Shown here one piece after another: positions 36,993 to 48,944 of a stretch of DNA of 64,000 nucleotides. This DNA comes from Synanceia verrucosa. Lineage: Eukaryota; Chordata; Actinopteri; Perciformes; Synanceiidae. The stretch covers positions 9,674,742 through 9,738,741 of the forward strand of contig CM056565.1 in assembly GCA_029721515.1 (NCBI GenBank), in the 5' to 3' direction. The first letter of the stretch is position 1; the number at the start of each line of letters is the position of its first letter. Below the pieces are notes generated by a model, which was not told the DNA's origin, ran no database searches, and saw nothing but the letters and a program-made list of their open reading frames with translations. A program made the position numbers and the translations under genes.

Positions 36993-37260
36993 CTTGACTG
37001 CAGAGCGTGTCGTCCTCACCACGGTTGCTGCTGCTGCTGTTGCTGCTGCTGCTTCTGAGAAACTGAGAGCACTGCGAAGCATATCCTGTGCTCTGGTATT
37101 CAGCAAAGCCACCCCAAAAGGAGGAAGTCGAAAAATTGATCACACTGACAGAGAGAGAGAGAGAGAGCAGAGGAGAGAGAGAGCTTCATGTGTTTATTTT
37201 CTCATGTGCTCGGGGCTATACTGGATGGAGCTGCTGGTTTAAATACAACACATAATGAGG
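36993..37260 (-). promoter_or_regulatory. gab3 5' UTR and proximal promoter
   Basis: Sequence upstream of the gab3 ATG includes a CTG/CAG-rich stretch (37024-37056) in the likely leader and a (GA)n tract at about 37147-37185 of the kind often found near vertebrate promoters. No TATA box is evident. Confidence 0.4.
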
Positions 37261-38271
37261 TTGGACAGGTTTGAGGATTAGGTTTTATTGATCCCTGTGA
37301 CAGGAGCTGAGACACAGTGCTGTTCAAAAGGGTCATTTCTCAAGACTCATGTTTTTTTTGTTGTTGTTGCTGTTGTTATGTTGTTCTTTTGTTTGTTTGT
37401 TCAGTGTGGTTTCTCAGCTTCACAGAAACCAGAGGTGGTTTGAACAGTTAAATGAAAAAGAGACCTGCTATACCTCTCTGATGCTGACAGATAATTTCCA
37501 TATGAGCTGTCAGGAAGGGTGCAGGTATGATATTAATAGTTGTGGTAATGCAGTATGTGTCCTTTTCATGCAGCCCTTGTCAAAAGTTAATAAGGTGCAT
37601 TTAATTTGATGATCTTTTCACATTGTCGATGTTTTGTATCACACCTCTTAAGCTCATAAACAACCATGTGACAGATCAACTCATAGCTAGATAGATCTGT
37701 ATATATAGACAGACAGACAGACAGATAGATAGATTCGATATTAATCAGAATTTTGACCTAATTTTCATTCTGTCCTTTCTCAGTTTGCTCTTGTCACACT
37801 TACAATTCAAGTTATATCAATATACGTGTGAACTATATAACGCTGTTGATATAGAGTCTGAGTTTTGCTGCCCCCAAGTGGCTCAACATTAACCTGACTC
37901 TGCTCAGTAGATTCTACTTGAAGGCATTAGCGGAGGGCATTTGAACACAAGATGGTTCCTATCTGATAGAACATCAATCAAACACTGATCTCCTCTGATT
38001 TATATCTAGGACGCTTAAATAGTTTGCTTTTTTATCTATTTATTTATTGTATCATTAATTTCATTGTATTTCATGTATGTGTAATGTGAAGTAGAGTGTA
38101 GTTTAATCAGCCATCTTCAAAGTTAAGGCTATTGCTTTTGCCTGCTGTTATTGTCATATTCCTGAGGACAGCAGAGGAGCATTAAATAAATGTACATTAA
38201 TTATTCCCCATGGCTGTTCACTGAGTATGATCATGACACATCGTTGCTATTTTACTGTAATACGCACACAG
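37261..38271. other. gab3-radx intergenic spacer, left part
   Basis: Noncoding sequence between two divergent genes. It contains a short (GACA/GATA)n array at about 37709-37733 and a CTCF-like motif at 37868-37882. No gene is seen. Confidence 0.5.
37868..37882 (-). promoter_or_regulatory. CTCF-like binding motif
   Basis: On the minus strand the sequence reads CCACTTGGGGGCAGC. It differs from the common vertebrate CTCF core (CCACNAGGGGGCAG) at one position. It lies between the divergent gab3 and radx promoters, where an insulator would make sense; occupancy is not shown by sequence. Confidence 0.4.
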
Positions 38272-38551
38272 TCCATCCATCCACTCATTTTCCACCACTT
38301 ATCCTCATAGGGTCATGGGGGGGCTGGAGCCTATCCCAGCTGTCGCCACATCATAGCAGGGGACATAGACAGACAACCACTCACACTCACATTCACACCT
38401 ACGGTCAATTTAAATTAGCCAATTAACCTAATCCCCATGCATGTTTTTGGATGATGGGAGGAAGCCGGAGTACCCGGAGAGAAGCCACACAGACACGGGG
38501 AGAACATGCAAACTCCACACAGAAAGGCCCCGGGTTGGGAATCGAACCCGG
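38272..38551 (-). mobile_element. 5'-truncated copy of the tRNA-type SINE
   Basis: It has the same body and (GGAT)n-type tail as the element at 26941, but the copy stops at the B-box-like 'gggttcgattcc' and lacks the A-box region. About 30 bp are also missing inside the body. Direct repeats 'tacgcacacag' (38261-38271) and 'tatgcacacag' (38552-38562) flank the truncated form, so truncation happened at insertion. Confidence 0.82.
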
Positions 38552-38753
38552 TATGCACACAGTGATTTTAATCTATATTATGTTCATTGTACATAAATTT
38601 TATTGAAATTATATTTTTGTACAACTACAATGCAAAGACTACAGTGCTCTTAGTAGTATTTTCATGCTGTATATACAGTGTACACGACATATAAGGGAGG
38701 GAATAATACATTTCTAAATGGTCCTCTGCTGCTATCCTCATGAATTTTGACTA

Positions 38754-39352
38754 AGAGAACTACAACCAGACTATAGAACTACAACCATGAACTGAATATA
38801 AAGAGAACTACAACCATAGACTGAATATAAAGAGAACTACAACCATGAACTGAATATAAAGAGAGAACTACAACCATAGACTGAATATAAAGAGAACTAC
38901 AACCATAGACTGAATATAAAGAGAACTACAACCACAGACTGAATATAAAGAGAACTACAACCACAGACTGAATATAACTAAGACTACAATCACGGACTGA
39001 ATATAAAGAGAACTACAACCATAGACTGAATATAAAGAGAACTACAACCATAGACTGAATATAAAGAGAACTACAACCATAGACTGAATATAAAGAGAGA
39101 ACTACAACCATAGACTGAATATAAAGAGAACTACAACCACAGACTGAATATAAAGAGAGAACTACAACCATAGACTGAATATAAAGAGAACTACAACCAC
39201 AGACTGAATATAACTAAGACTACAATCACGGACTCTATATAAAGAAAAATACAACCACAGACTGTATATAATGAGATCTAGAACCACAGACTATATATAA
39301 AGAGAACTACAACCAGACTGTATATAAAGAGAGGGCTGTATATACAGACTGT
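38754..39352. repeat. 30-bp minisatellite, about 19-20 units
   Basis: The unit is 'agagaactacaaccatagac' followed by 'tgaatataaa', with point variants (cataga/cacaga/catgaa) and occasional 2-bp insertions. A distinctive variant ('taactaagactacaatcacg') occurs at 38975 and again at 39211, 236 bp (about eight units) apart, which indicates duplication of a multi-unit block. The array ends about 500 bp before the radx start codon. Confidence 0.93.
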
Positions 39353-39850
39353 ACTATCCCGACAACCAACTGCCTACATCATTTGTCGCGTTGATTACGT
39401 CAGGAAGTGCTGCTCAGCGCGGAATTTAAAAATATGAATTTCTGTGCACATTCGTTTTTAGTTCAGACCAAAGTATATTCAGCATACCAACATCATGGAT
39501 AGAAATAAAACATATCTTTTTAGATTTGGGTGCTTTCTGAGCAATTTTGTATTCAGAGCCACTAGTGACGCAATCAAACAGCACCCGCGCGTTGTTGGTA
39601 ACCAGCGGTAACTGTAACTTTGTAACCTAGACGAAGAGACTGTTAACTTAAACAAAATAGTAGATGTTAAGCTGTTTACCACCGCTAGTTAACATCAGCT
39701 CTTACCAGTCATTTCTCTGTTAGCTTATAACACTTAACGTTAGCTGGACATTGCTGCTGCTAGCAGGAAGAAGGTAGTTAGCCAACAAGCTAACATGAGA
39801 TAACCTGGAAACAGCAACGACGTTTGCTAGTGGACTATTACCTGTCCATA
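39353..39850 (+). promoter_or_regulatory. radx promoter and 5' UTR
   Basis: The region has raised CG content and 'gttagc/cgttagc' words like the other promoters in the window. A minimal upstream ORF (ATG AGA TAA, 39795-39803) precedes the radx start by 47 nt if it is transcribed. Confidence 0.45.
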
Positions 39851-42800
39851 ATGGAGGACAATTCGTCATGCTCTTCGGTGGCCACTGGTCTCTCTGGAGC
39901 CTCCTTCCTCCAGAAGATGTTGGAGCGGCTGTCCTCCTCACAGTGCCTGAAGACAAACACCACCATGTCTGCTGTCGCTGTCGTTGCCATTCAGCGGTAC
40001 TTATCCGAGCCAGCGGAGGGTCAGCAGCTCGACAGCTACAGCTACGACCTGACGGTTACCGACGGAGTGTGGCGAGCCAAATGTTTCCTTCACCCTAGTT
40101 TAAATCACCTGGTGCACAGAAACACCCTGAGGACTGGGACCGATGTGGACATTACGCAGTGCTCGTTTGTTTACAACGAGAGGAGACTGGGACACGGTTA
40201 CATCTGCGTGGAAAAGCTCAGGTGTGGCGCAGGGAGGTCTCCTCTGCTGTCTCGGGTGAAGGACGTCAGGTCTCTGCCCATGTTGGTGAAGCACGGCATG
40301 GAGAGGAGCGTGGTGCTGCACAGTGACGTCCCCCTTCAGGTGAGCCGCAAACATTACCTGTCCCTGTGGAACAACGACGACCCAGAGGGAGACATGTGGA
40401 CCTCGGGGTCTCCCTCCTCTGACACGGTGCTGGACGGTGAGCTACCCCGATGACCCCTGTGCCACATTTGCTCACATGTGTTGACATATTGTCTGTACCA
40501 CTATATGTTAGACCCAGTAGCTGTAATACTGTGGCAATACCTGTTGGACGGTATTAGATAAACTTTAGTCCAGACTCAGGTCCATATAGAAACACACTAA
40601 AACACAGACAATACAATAAAAACAACACAAATATGTTTATAACATATACAGGCATCTATTCCAGAAGAATGATGTGTCACTTTGTGCAGGCCCTGATAGG
40701 GCCATAATGACCTCATTCTTCATTCCACACTTTCTAAGAACGCATCATTATATGCCACCTGGACTGTTTTATTTTTTGCCACACTGTACCTGCACCACAG
40801 GTGTGCTGTATACAATGAAGTACAATATGACCTAAACAAAGCGATCTTGATACCATCAGTACACTTATTAAAATTAAAAATAAATTAAAATTAGTAATTT
40901 GAGCACAATATATTTATGCAGTGATGTGCACTTGGTGGTTGCACCCTCTTCAGTGGCGAGAACGCCCTGTAGGTGCCCCTTTTTTCCTTTTCACCCCTGC
41001 CCTACAAAAAGTCTATGCATGCCACAGTGTTTATGCATGAGACAATGTTGTCAAGTTGGATATGATGACGTTTACTTCCAGTATCACTTTATGGATCATT
41101 TTCCAGTTTTGAGACCTACCATTTCAGGATATATCAGTAACAACAATCCTAGACAACATTTCACTTTTAGACCAATATGATGTGTTGACTAGAATATTTA
41201 TACTTGAGTTGTCACTCTAATTCTGCTCCTTACACAGTGTATTTAAGATTTATTTTTCCATGACACTTTGGCCACTAAATTGCACAGAAAGATTTATTTT
41301 TCCATGACACTTTGGTCACTGAATTGCGCAGAAAATGTGCAATTTCCAATTTTTTTTCTTTTCAACAGTGTCCAAGATTGCTCTTCTTTCTAGTCTGGAG
41401 TCATGCTTTAGAAAGACGTGGAAACCTCTGCCTCTCCTGGTGAAGATAATACACAAATCCAGATTACGGTATTATGGGAAGTTTGGGCTTAGGATTGATT
41501 ATCCCTACCAGGTGAGTTTGAAACCTCAGTGATAAGATGTGAGCAGTATCTCACTCTCATATGTTGTGACAGAACGTGGTCTGCTTGTTTTTCATCTCAT
41601 GCTTTGTCATATTTCAGGCATACTTTGAAGTCGCTGACCAGAGTGGGACAATGTCTCTTGTACTGTGGAACGAACTCTGTCCAGAGTTTTACCAGAGACT
41701 TAATGTTGGCACTGTGCTGTATATCCAAAATTACACCCTGAAGCAGAGTTACTCAAACCGGTCACACCCACAGATGTACCATCACAGAATGAAGACCTTT
41801 AACTCTGTAGGTATGTACAGATTTAATTTTTGGGGTAGTCTGAAAGGGATGGTTGAACCACAGTGTCCCCCCTAAGCTTAAATGTCAAATTATTCACATC
41901 TTTTTGTTGTTGTTGTTGTTTCAAGAAATCTGCCTGAACCCTCACAGCCCAGCTTCAGTCATCACTGTGGTCTCACCAAAGAGTGTACTGCCTCAGTGGG
42001 GATTGCCTGAGGTCGCCTACCAGTTCACCACCAGGTAATTATACAAAAATAAAATACATTTTAACCAATACGTACTAACTTTATTAAGATGCTGCTTATT
42101 TAATGTTATGTATGTGTCTGACAGGTCAGAGCTAGACAAATTACCCAACAATTCTGCATGTGATGTCATTGGTTTGGTGACGTTTGTTGGTCGAGTTGAA
42201 AGAGTCAAGAGTAAAGGGAACAAGGGTGAGAAATTATTATTTAAAAACTGAAGTAAAGCTGATCAATTGTCATTGATAGATCTATGTTCACTTTTTAGGT
42301 CCAGAGAAATACTGGACGTATCGCTGGATCCATGCGGTGGATGGGACATCTGACCATCCTTTTATCCTGGAGCTTTTTTCTTCCTCCCAACCAGAAATCT
42401 TCAATCGAATCTGCCCCAGTGAGTCACTTGTGTCAGCTGCTACCTGATTGCTCTGCCGACACCCTGGGTCAGTTTACCGTCATCTCTTTCACAGTGACCT
42501 ACCTGGTGTGCACCCAGATGCGAGTTTGTCAAGTGAAAAACTCATTGCCCTACCTCACAAGCAGCTGCGAGACGGAGACTTTCATTACAGGTTGGCACAT
42601 TTGCAACAATAAGTACCTGATAATGCATGTGGTGGTGATGCTATTGCTTTTTTATTATCTGTCTGAACACCAAGGCTACCACAAAGGCCAACCATACGTG
42701 AGTGACCCCATAGTGAAGAGCTTCATCCAGTGGACCAAAACACTGAAGGACAATGTGGTCCTCCAAAAGACTGCCGTTGGTGGACATTATCGCTACCCTC

Positions 42801-44016
42801 ATGCCCCACAGAAATACGCCCAATCAATGTCAGATGTCTCAAGTGAGAGAGAAAGCACATACTGGTCTAAAAATCCTGCATCCCACAGACTTTTTTTAAA
42901 AAAAATATTTATGCTCCATCTCCAGATCAAGCTCCTCTGCTTGCTGCAGCTGACTTGAAAAAGGAGTTAGAGACGCTGCAGTACAGGGAACACAAACAAG
43001 TCGCAATCCAAGGACAGATCACAGCGGTGCAGTACATTAAAAACCAGACAGAGGCAGAGTCTCAAGGAACAGAGGAGAAAGAGGTAATCAACGTTATTTC
43101 AAAGCATATTTACCAGAAGTGGTGACCATTAAAACTGTAAAATAATGCAACTGATTCCTCACAGATGCCAGATGTTTCTACTGATGCTTGTGATGATCAT
43201 CCCTCAACAGCCGAGCAGACCAGTTTAACATCTGCCTCTGCTGAGAAAACATCAGCAAGTGGAAGAAAAAGAAGAATTCAAAAGAAGTAAGATTTGACTC
43301 CTTGATGGTGAATCAATTATTTTACTTTTGTGGCCAGTAGGAGCATTATCTAAAGGAGTTTTCATTCATTATTGAAATGTCAACATTTTCCAGAAAAGCC
43401 AGGCAGTCCTCCGGGTCAGCAAAAAGGTACTGAAGATCCAGCTGGTAGCATTCATCAGTGACCCATTTCAATTATTGTGAGCTCATTTGTTTCTGCTCCT
43501 GCAGGAGACATAAAGAAACTGAGGATGAAGAGGAGAGCAACTCTGGATCAGAGGAGCCTGAGGACGAGGAACAACAGCCAAATCCATATCAAGGTGTGTC
43601 ACTGCATCTACAGCTTCTCTGCTGTGTGCCTTAAGCTTTGTGATACATTCATGTTTTTGTTTCCACCAGACTTGGATTCATTATCGTGGGAAAGCAGCAG
43701 TTGGCTGAAGCAACAGCAGGAAGTGTCCGAGCATCTGTGTCAAGGCGGTCTGCACTGGGACAGCGTGTCTCAGAGGTTCACGTTGGACGAAAAGGACGTC
43801 CTCCTGCAACAGAGTAACCTTCAGCCAACACAGTGGACACCGGAGCAAAGTGTCGACGACTTTCCTCCTGTGCTTTGTCCAGGATACTACAAAGTAACAA
43901 TATTAGGTAGGTATATATTAGGCAGTAGTAGACCCCAACCCATGTGTCTGGTCTGCTGGTGACGATATATATCTATATCTCTCTCTCTCAATACACACAC
44001 ACACACACACACACAC

Positions 44017-44067
<51 letters not shown>

Positions 44068-44721
44068 CACACACACACACATGTGTGTGTGTGTGTATAT
44101 ACGTATATATAGACAGATAGCTAGATAGATATTTATATATGTATATATATATTAAAATATAAATATATTTTCAAAATCTGAAATCTTTCTTAGATTAAAA
44201 AGTTAAGGAAATTGCTGTTTCTGTGTTTGATTGTCGGCAAAGAACAATTATGACAACCATCAAAATCTTCCTTGTTTTTTCTTTTTACAGGCATAAACAA
44301 GCAGATAGCCGTCAATGCTGCTTTCCTTCCTGTCGTGAGCTCAGATGAGCCCAGGGCCGTCGGTCTTCCTCAAGATCCCCACGGCAACACAATGCTGTCC
44401 TGCTTTTCATCAGGCTTCCTCTGTCCACTGATCGACAGCACCAGCCACAGCGAATCAACACTTCCTGAGCCAGGTAGTCACCAAAAACCCATCTGGTCAG
44501 ACCTCGGCTCTTGTTTTTCCCCAACACACCCGGCAAAGCATCATGTTTAGGATTGAGGTAAATGCTGAAATGTTTGTGTTGCAGAGGAAATCTTGGTGAG
44601 CGCCAGCGAGCTGGAGGACACACATGTTGTATGCATCTTGGACCTTTGCCATCTGGGCGGAGAGAAGGTGGAAGTGCTGATTAACAAGGTGTACAGAGTG
44701 ACGGAGGTTTCTCTTGAATAG
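39851..44721 (+). CDS. radx: RADX, RPA-related ssDNA-binding protein
   Basis: Fifteen coding exons close in phase to 824 codons (human 855): 39851-40436, 41369-41511, 41618-41810, 41926-42034, 42125-42225, 42299-42418, 42495-42590, 42675-42842, 42926-43083, 43165-43286, 43394-43426, 43505-43593, 43670-43906, 44291-44473 and 44585-44721. RADX binds single-stranded DNA through OB folds at replication forks and restrains RAD51, preventing excess fork reversal. Matches to the human protein include 'YDLTVTDGVW', 'SLWNNDDPEGDMW', 'HKSRLRYYGK', 'FEVADQSGTMSLVLWNELCP', 'WTYRWIHAVDGTS', 'LQYREHKQVAIQG' and 'YYKVTILGINKQIAVNAAFL'. The central Lys/Glu-rich linker is poorly conserved. An AATAAA at 44907-44912 is the likely polyadenylation signal. 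The donor of exon 7 (GTTGGC) is weak. Confidence 0.95.
41247..41334. repeat. Tandem duplication, 44-bp unit, in radx intron 1
   Basis: 'gatttatttttccatgacac' and the following 'tttgg.cact.aattgc' occur twice in direct tandem (starts at 41247 and 41291), 35 bp before the exon 2 acceptor. Confidence 0.9.
43993..44110. repeat. CA/TG/TA microsatellite with palindrome, radx intron
   Basis: Alternating purine-pyrimidine tract. 43993-44044 is a perfect 52-bp palindrome centred on 'acacatatgtgt', followed by further TG and CA blocks. It lies in the intron after exon 13. Confidence 0.92.
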
Positions 44722-45300
44722 AAGCATTCAGTTCTGCCAGGATCATCTTCTAATTACTATCAATGTACATTAATCATTTAATTTTGGACAGAAAAAGCAA
44801 AGGTTTTAGACCAGACCTCAGTTTGATACTGTTGTCTGAATTTTCTGATTACCTCTCACTGTACAGTAAATCACACAATCCTTTGAATAATGTTTTCAAA
44901 AAGTGAAATAAAATTACTGAAATACACAGAACTTATTCTTCTTGTGAGAGTTCAACCATGTATTTACTTGCAGCTGAGAGCTCAGGCTACTAGTCAGATG
45001 TCAGCTAATTACACACTGCAAGATTTAACTCCTGACCAGCAGATCTTGGCTGTAGATTTTGAAATGCCAGTGGTATTTTTGGATGGCTGACATGGAATGA
45101 CTCAGCGTGAAAATGAAATCACAGAGAGGTGTGACTGTGGCTCATATGGGCTCCCCTCTGCTGTGTGAGAGAAGTGTGAACAATTTATTGCACAATATTT
45201 TACTGAAGCACTGATGACGAACCTCTTCACTCCATGTCCTTTTTCAGAGATTAAAGAGAAACAGTCATTATGCATCAATCATTTTCTTCTCAGAATAACC
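44722..45300 (+). other. radx 3' UTR and gap to npas2
   Basis: The radx 3' UTR probably ends shortly after the AATAAA at 44907-44912. The following 400 bp hold no recognisable gene. Confidence 0.5.
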
Positions 45301-45323
45301 CAAAAAAAATATGTTTAAAAATA

Positions 45324-47672
45324 TTTATTTTCAAATATTTCACAATATCCAGGTTGATTTATAAATAATTCAATATAACATAATTAATATCAAGATATTT
45401 TAGAATGTAAACGTAATTTGTTAATTTCTTTTAAAACAATATTAACGATATTTTTAAAGCTTATTTTGATGGTAAATACAGAAAGAAAAGAAGCCATACA
45501 AGTGACTGTGCAACACCAACTTGAAACGCAAAAAAAATAACCTCACCTCCTCTAATAAGACACTTCATTATCTGTTACAAAATATTACTTTAATTTTAAA
45601 ATCATGTAACATACATATATAATCTATTAGACATATAAAATAAACAACTATATATAGTCTAAACTTTTTTTACATTATACAATATATTCAATGTTTTGTT
45701 TTCTGCACTTAAACTGCAGAAATGGCTGTGCACCAGGGTTTGTTTTGTTCATGTCCTGGCAAGTCTTACACAGAAAGCATCGAGCCGACTGCTGACGCTT
45801 ATAGTTAAGGTGTCAGTCAGTATTTGTAGGAATCAGAAAAGTTCAATGTGATTAAAATCTCATGCCTTCAGACACAATGACACTCGATGAAAAAAGCACT
45901 CTGAAGACGAGAAAAATAAAACAGAACAGGTATGGTAACTACTGCTGGGAACGAGAGAAAAAGTACCGACAGAGTGTATGGATTATTTACAAAAAAAACA
46001 TCTGTGAAGCAAAACACACAAAAATAATCTTGCATCCAAACATGTGGCGGAGACTGGGTGACCTGTCCAGAACTAAGTAAGGTGGGGTGTAACCCACATC
46101 TGGAGCACAAATGCATGAACACGATTTCCCTCGGCCACCTTTGGAAGGCAAATATCAGGATGATAACACCTGTTTTGTATGCAAACATGAAGTTTAAAAA
46201 ATGGAAAAATAACCTCAAGGATACATTTCACTGTGGTTAACTGTAAGGTTAACCATTTTGAATTTCTCCCCAAAAATGTATCTCTCTTAGAGAAATGAAA
46301 GAAAATAAAAAACACAGTTGTGTATGGCACCTCTGAGTTCATATGGTTCCTGCTGCTAAACCAGATGTGGATGTACAGAAATACACAAAGGAAGGCTAAG
46401 ACTTCCTTTTTCTTAAAAAAAAAACAAAAAAAAACAAAGATTTTGATGATGTACAATTGCACTTTTTCTTAAAGAGCTTAACAACTGAAAGTCGATAAAC
46501 TAAAAAAGGGAAAATCATTTCTGCTAGTTGACTTTTGGGCTGAACACTTTTTCCTGCTTGGTGAGGATTTCTTCATTTAATGTTTTTTTCATGATCACAC
46601 TGAACATGGTGACCCTTTTACTGCACACTTTCTGTGTTTTGATGTCATGTTTGGGGGAAAAAAAAGCACATCTGATACCTTCCAAAAAAGAAAAGATACT
46701 GCTGATACTGATATTAACGGTTGGAGGAATGTTCGGACATCTTCATTAAAAAAATACTTCCATATAATAATTTACATGGTACAATGGCTTACTATACACC
46801 TCTATATACATCGTACATCTGTTGTGAAACATTTAAAACCGTATAAATTAACATTCTTCTTTATCAGATTGACATTGCACATAGGAAAGTGTGAATCGGC
46901 ACTGGACGTACATGAACAAGTGCTGTGACAGTCGAGTCCTGTCGTCCACTGTGAACAGCACCAGTCTTTAATGACGCAGCTGAGACCAAACTGCCATGCT
47001 GCTTCTTATAAAGTGTAGCACAACAGAGAGGCTTTCAGGAAACACTGAGTCACAAGAAAACTGTGTTTTCCTGCTAAGCTGGAAACAACGACGCAACCCA
47101 GACAACTTTTAAATCCAAATGATGAAGTCAGACTGCAGGCGGCTTCTATACAGCACACTGGTACCAGATCACTGACTGTCGTTAACTAGAGTGTTTCTTG
47201 ACAGTGTTTTCTTCCTGGACGCCGTTCAACTGCAAATCCGGCTTCATCAGCACGCCTCCTTGTGTTACCGCTTACCTTTGTATTGAAAATTATTATTATG
47301 ATTTTGAGATAGGAGTGCAGTTACAAGAGCAGAGATTGTCATACCAAAAAAAAAAAAATCAGAGATGACATGAATCAACAGTCACAACGGGAAATTAAAT
47401 CTGCTCACACTTTTGTTTTTAGATGAGAGCACATTCATAGTGAGGAGGCGAGGTATTGTTTTCTTTTCATTTGGTCACAATCACAGCGTTGCATTTAGTG
47501 ACTCTTCAGATGGTCGCGTAAAACCCCAAGAAACGGAAATACTGTTTCCAAGATATTTCACTCACGAGGCTCTCACTGCCATCATTAGACATTAACACTT
47601 TTTAATGTCGAACACATAAAATCAATTTAGAAACTTTGTGTATAGTTCTTCAGTCCCGTGGATTTTTTCCAA

Positions 47673-47742
<70 letters not shown>

Positions 47743-47767
47743 TTACATACACATATGTGTATGTAAA

Positions 47768-47826
<59 letters not shown>

Positions 47827-48944
47827 AATATATATATATATATAGATAAATAAACATGACGTGATTAAGGGTGACTAGCTGAATGAATCTTCTCAGTTCA
47901 AAAGTAGTGACTGTTGTGAAAACCATCCTATGTTTATATATTTGTTACAAATCTAGGTGCCATTTTGTTTAAACCTGATGCAGAAAAATAATCAATTCTG
48001 ACCTATGAAAATAGAGCTTTGTATTCCAAACGGACCTGAGCTGGATTTTTAAAGCCGTAATCAGACACAACCATCGTAAAAGGCACAAATTATTCCCCCT
48101 CTAGTAGCTGGAAGGACTCATCAGAAGCGCCTGAAATCAGGACCTCAGTGTTTTGCTGTTAGTGTGGCGTCCCCTCTGCAGGCCAGGATTGAGGCTTTAA
48201 AAATCTAGATAGACCTTTCTAATAACTGGAGAATATTCGCTCCCCAGAATCCCAGTGAAGCGTGTCACATGACCGACTCACCGCTGTATTTCCACAATAA
48301 AACCCCTCTCTAGCCACGCCTGTGAGTAAATCGTTGTTTTGGGGATAAAGCAGGAGTGATTTGTGGTGTCTGCCAACTGAGACACACACTGATGTCCTGT
48401 GTACTGTGTAAATCCCTTTTTTATGAGATGAACCATTTATACTGGAGCTAAAAGTGATGACTGCATGTCCCTGGAGATCTGCAGGTAATCAAGCCATTAT
48501 TAGTGAGGGAAATAGATTAATTCATGGGCAAAAATAAATATTCTACCTCTGCAGAGGGAGGGGACGGAGAGAAGCTCTCTCTCTCTCTCTCAGATGAAAA
48601 AGGGGTGTCTTGAGAGCTTTGATAATCCACCTCTTCCAGAAGTTTCACTGACTGACGACTGAGTTAGACGCAGGCCGAAACCCTTGACACTCCTCAAATC
48701 CTGCAGGTGATGACGGGTCTGCGCTGCTTCCTGTTTGTGGTTTTCACTCCAGTGATGAACGAGACCCTTCTTTGGGGGGCGTCGCATCAGCGGTTAAGGT
48801 CACTAGAGGCAAAATCTTTCCACTTTCAAGCATTTCCTGACGCAGAGCTTGGCGGCAGGTTTTGGCTTCCAAATGCCACAACGTGCCGCCGCCCACACGG
48901 AGACAACTCTCCGAAATCTCAGCGCTCCAACAAGGTCTACGGCA
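45324..48944 (-). other. Probable 3' UTR of npas2
   Basis: Sequence downstream of the npas2 stop codon on the minus strand has no coding exon. An AATAAA on the minus strand at 45324-45329 would give a 3.6-kb 3' UTR converging on radx. The palindromic microsatellite at 47678-47846 would lie within it. End position inferred. Confidence 0.35.
47678..47846. repeat. TA/CA/TG microsatellite with 72-bp perfect palindrome
   Basis: Positions 47719-47790 form a perfect palindrome centred on 'acacatatgtgt', with arms 'atttacat'/'atgtaaat' and (AC)11/(GT)11. TA arrays extend the symmetry imperfectly on both sides. Confidence 0.93.

Noticed and set aside
38754..39352. Possible CRISPR-like regular repeat
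   Set aside because: Units are contiguous with no unique spacers and the genome is a vertebrate; it is a minisatellite.
42579..42600. Identical weak donors (ACAG|GTTGGC) in radx exon 7 and zc3h12b exon 2 as a shared regulatory signal
   Set aside because: Two six-base matches in unrelated genes are easily coincidental, and both joins are required by conserved protein sequence.
42332..42958. 208-codon open frame on the plus strand within radx
   Set aside because: It is a read-through of several radx exons and introns, mostly in the wrong frame; the in-phase exon chain explains the locus.
47636..47849. Tyr-Ile/His-Thr repeat open frames
   Set aside because: They are translations of the TA/CA microsatellite.
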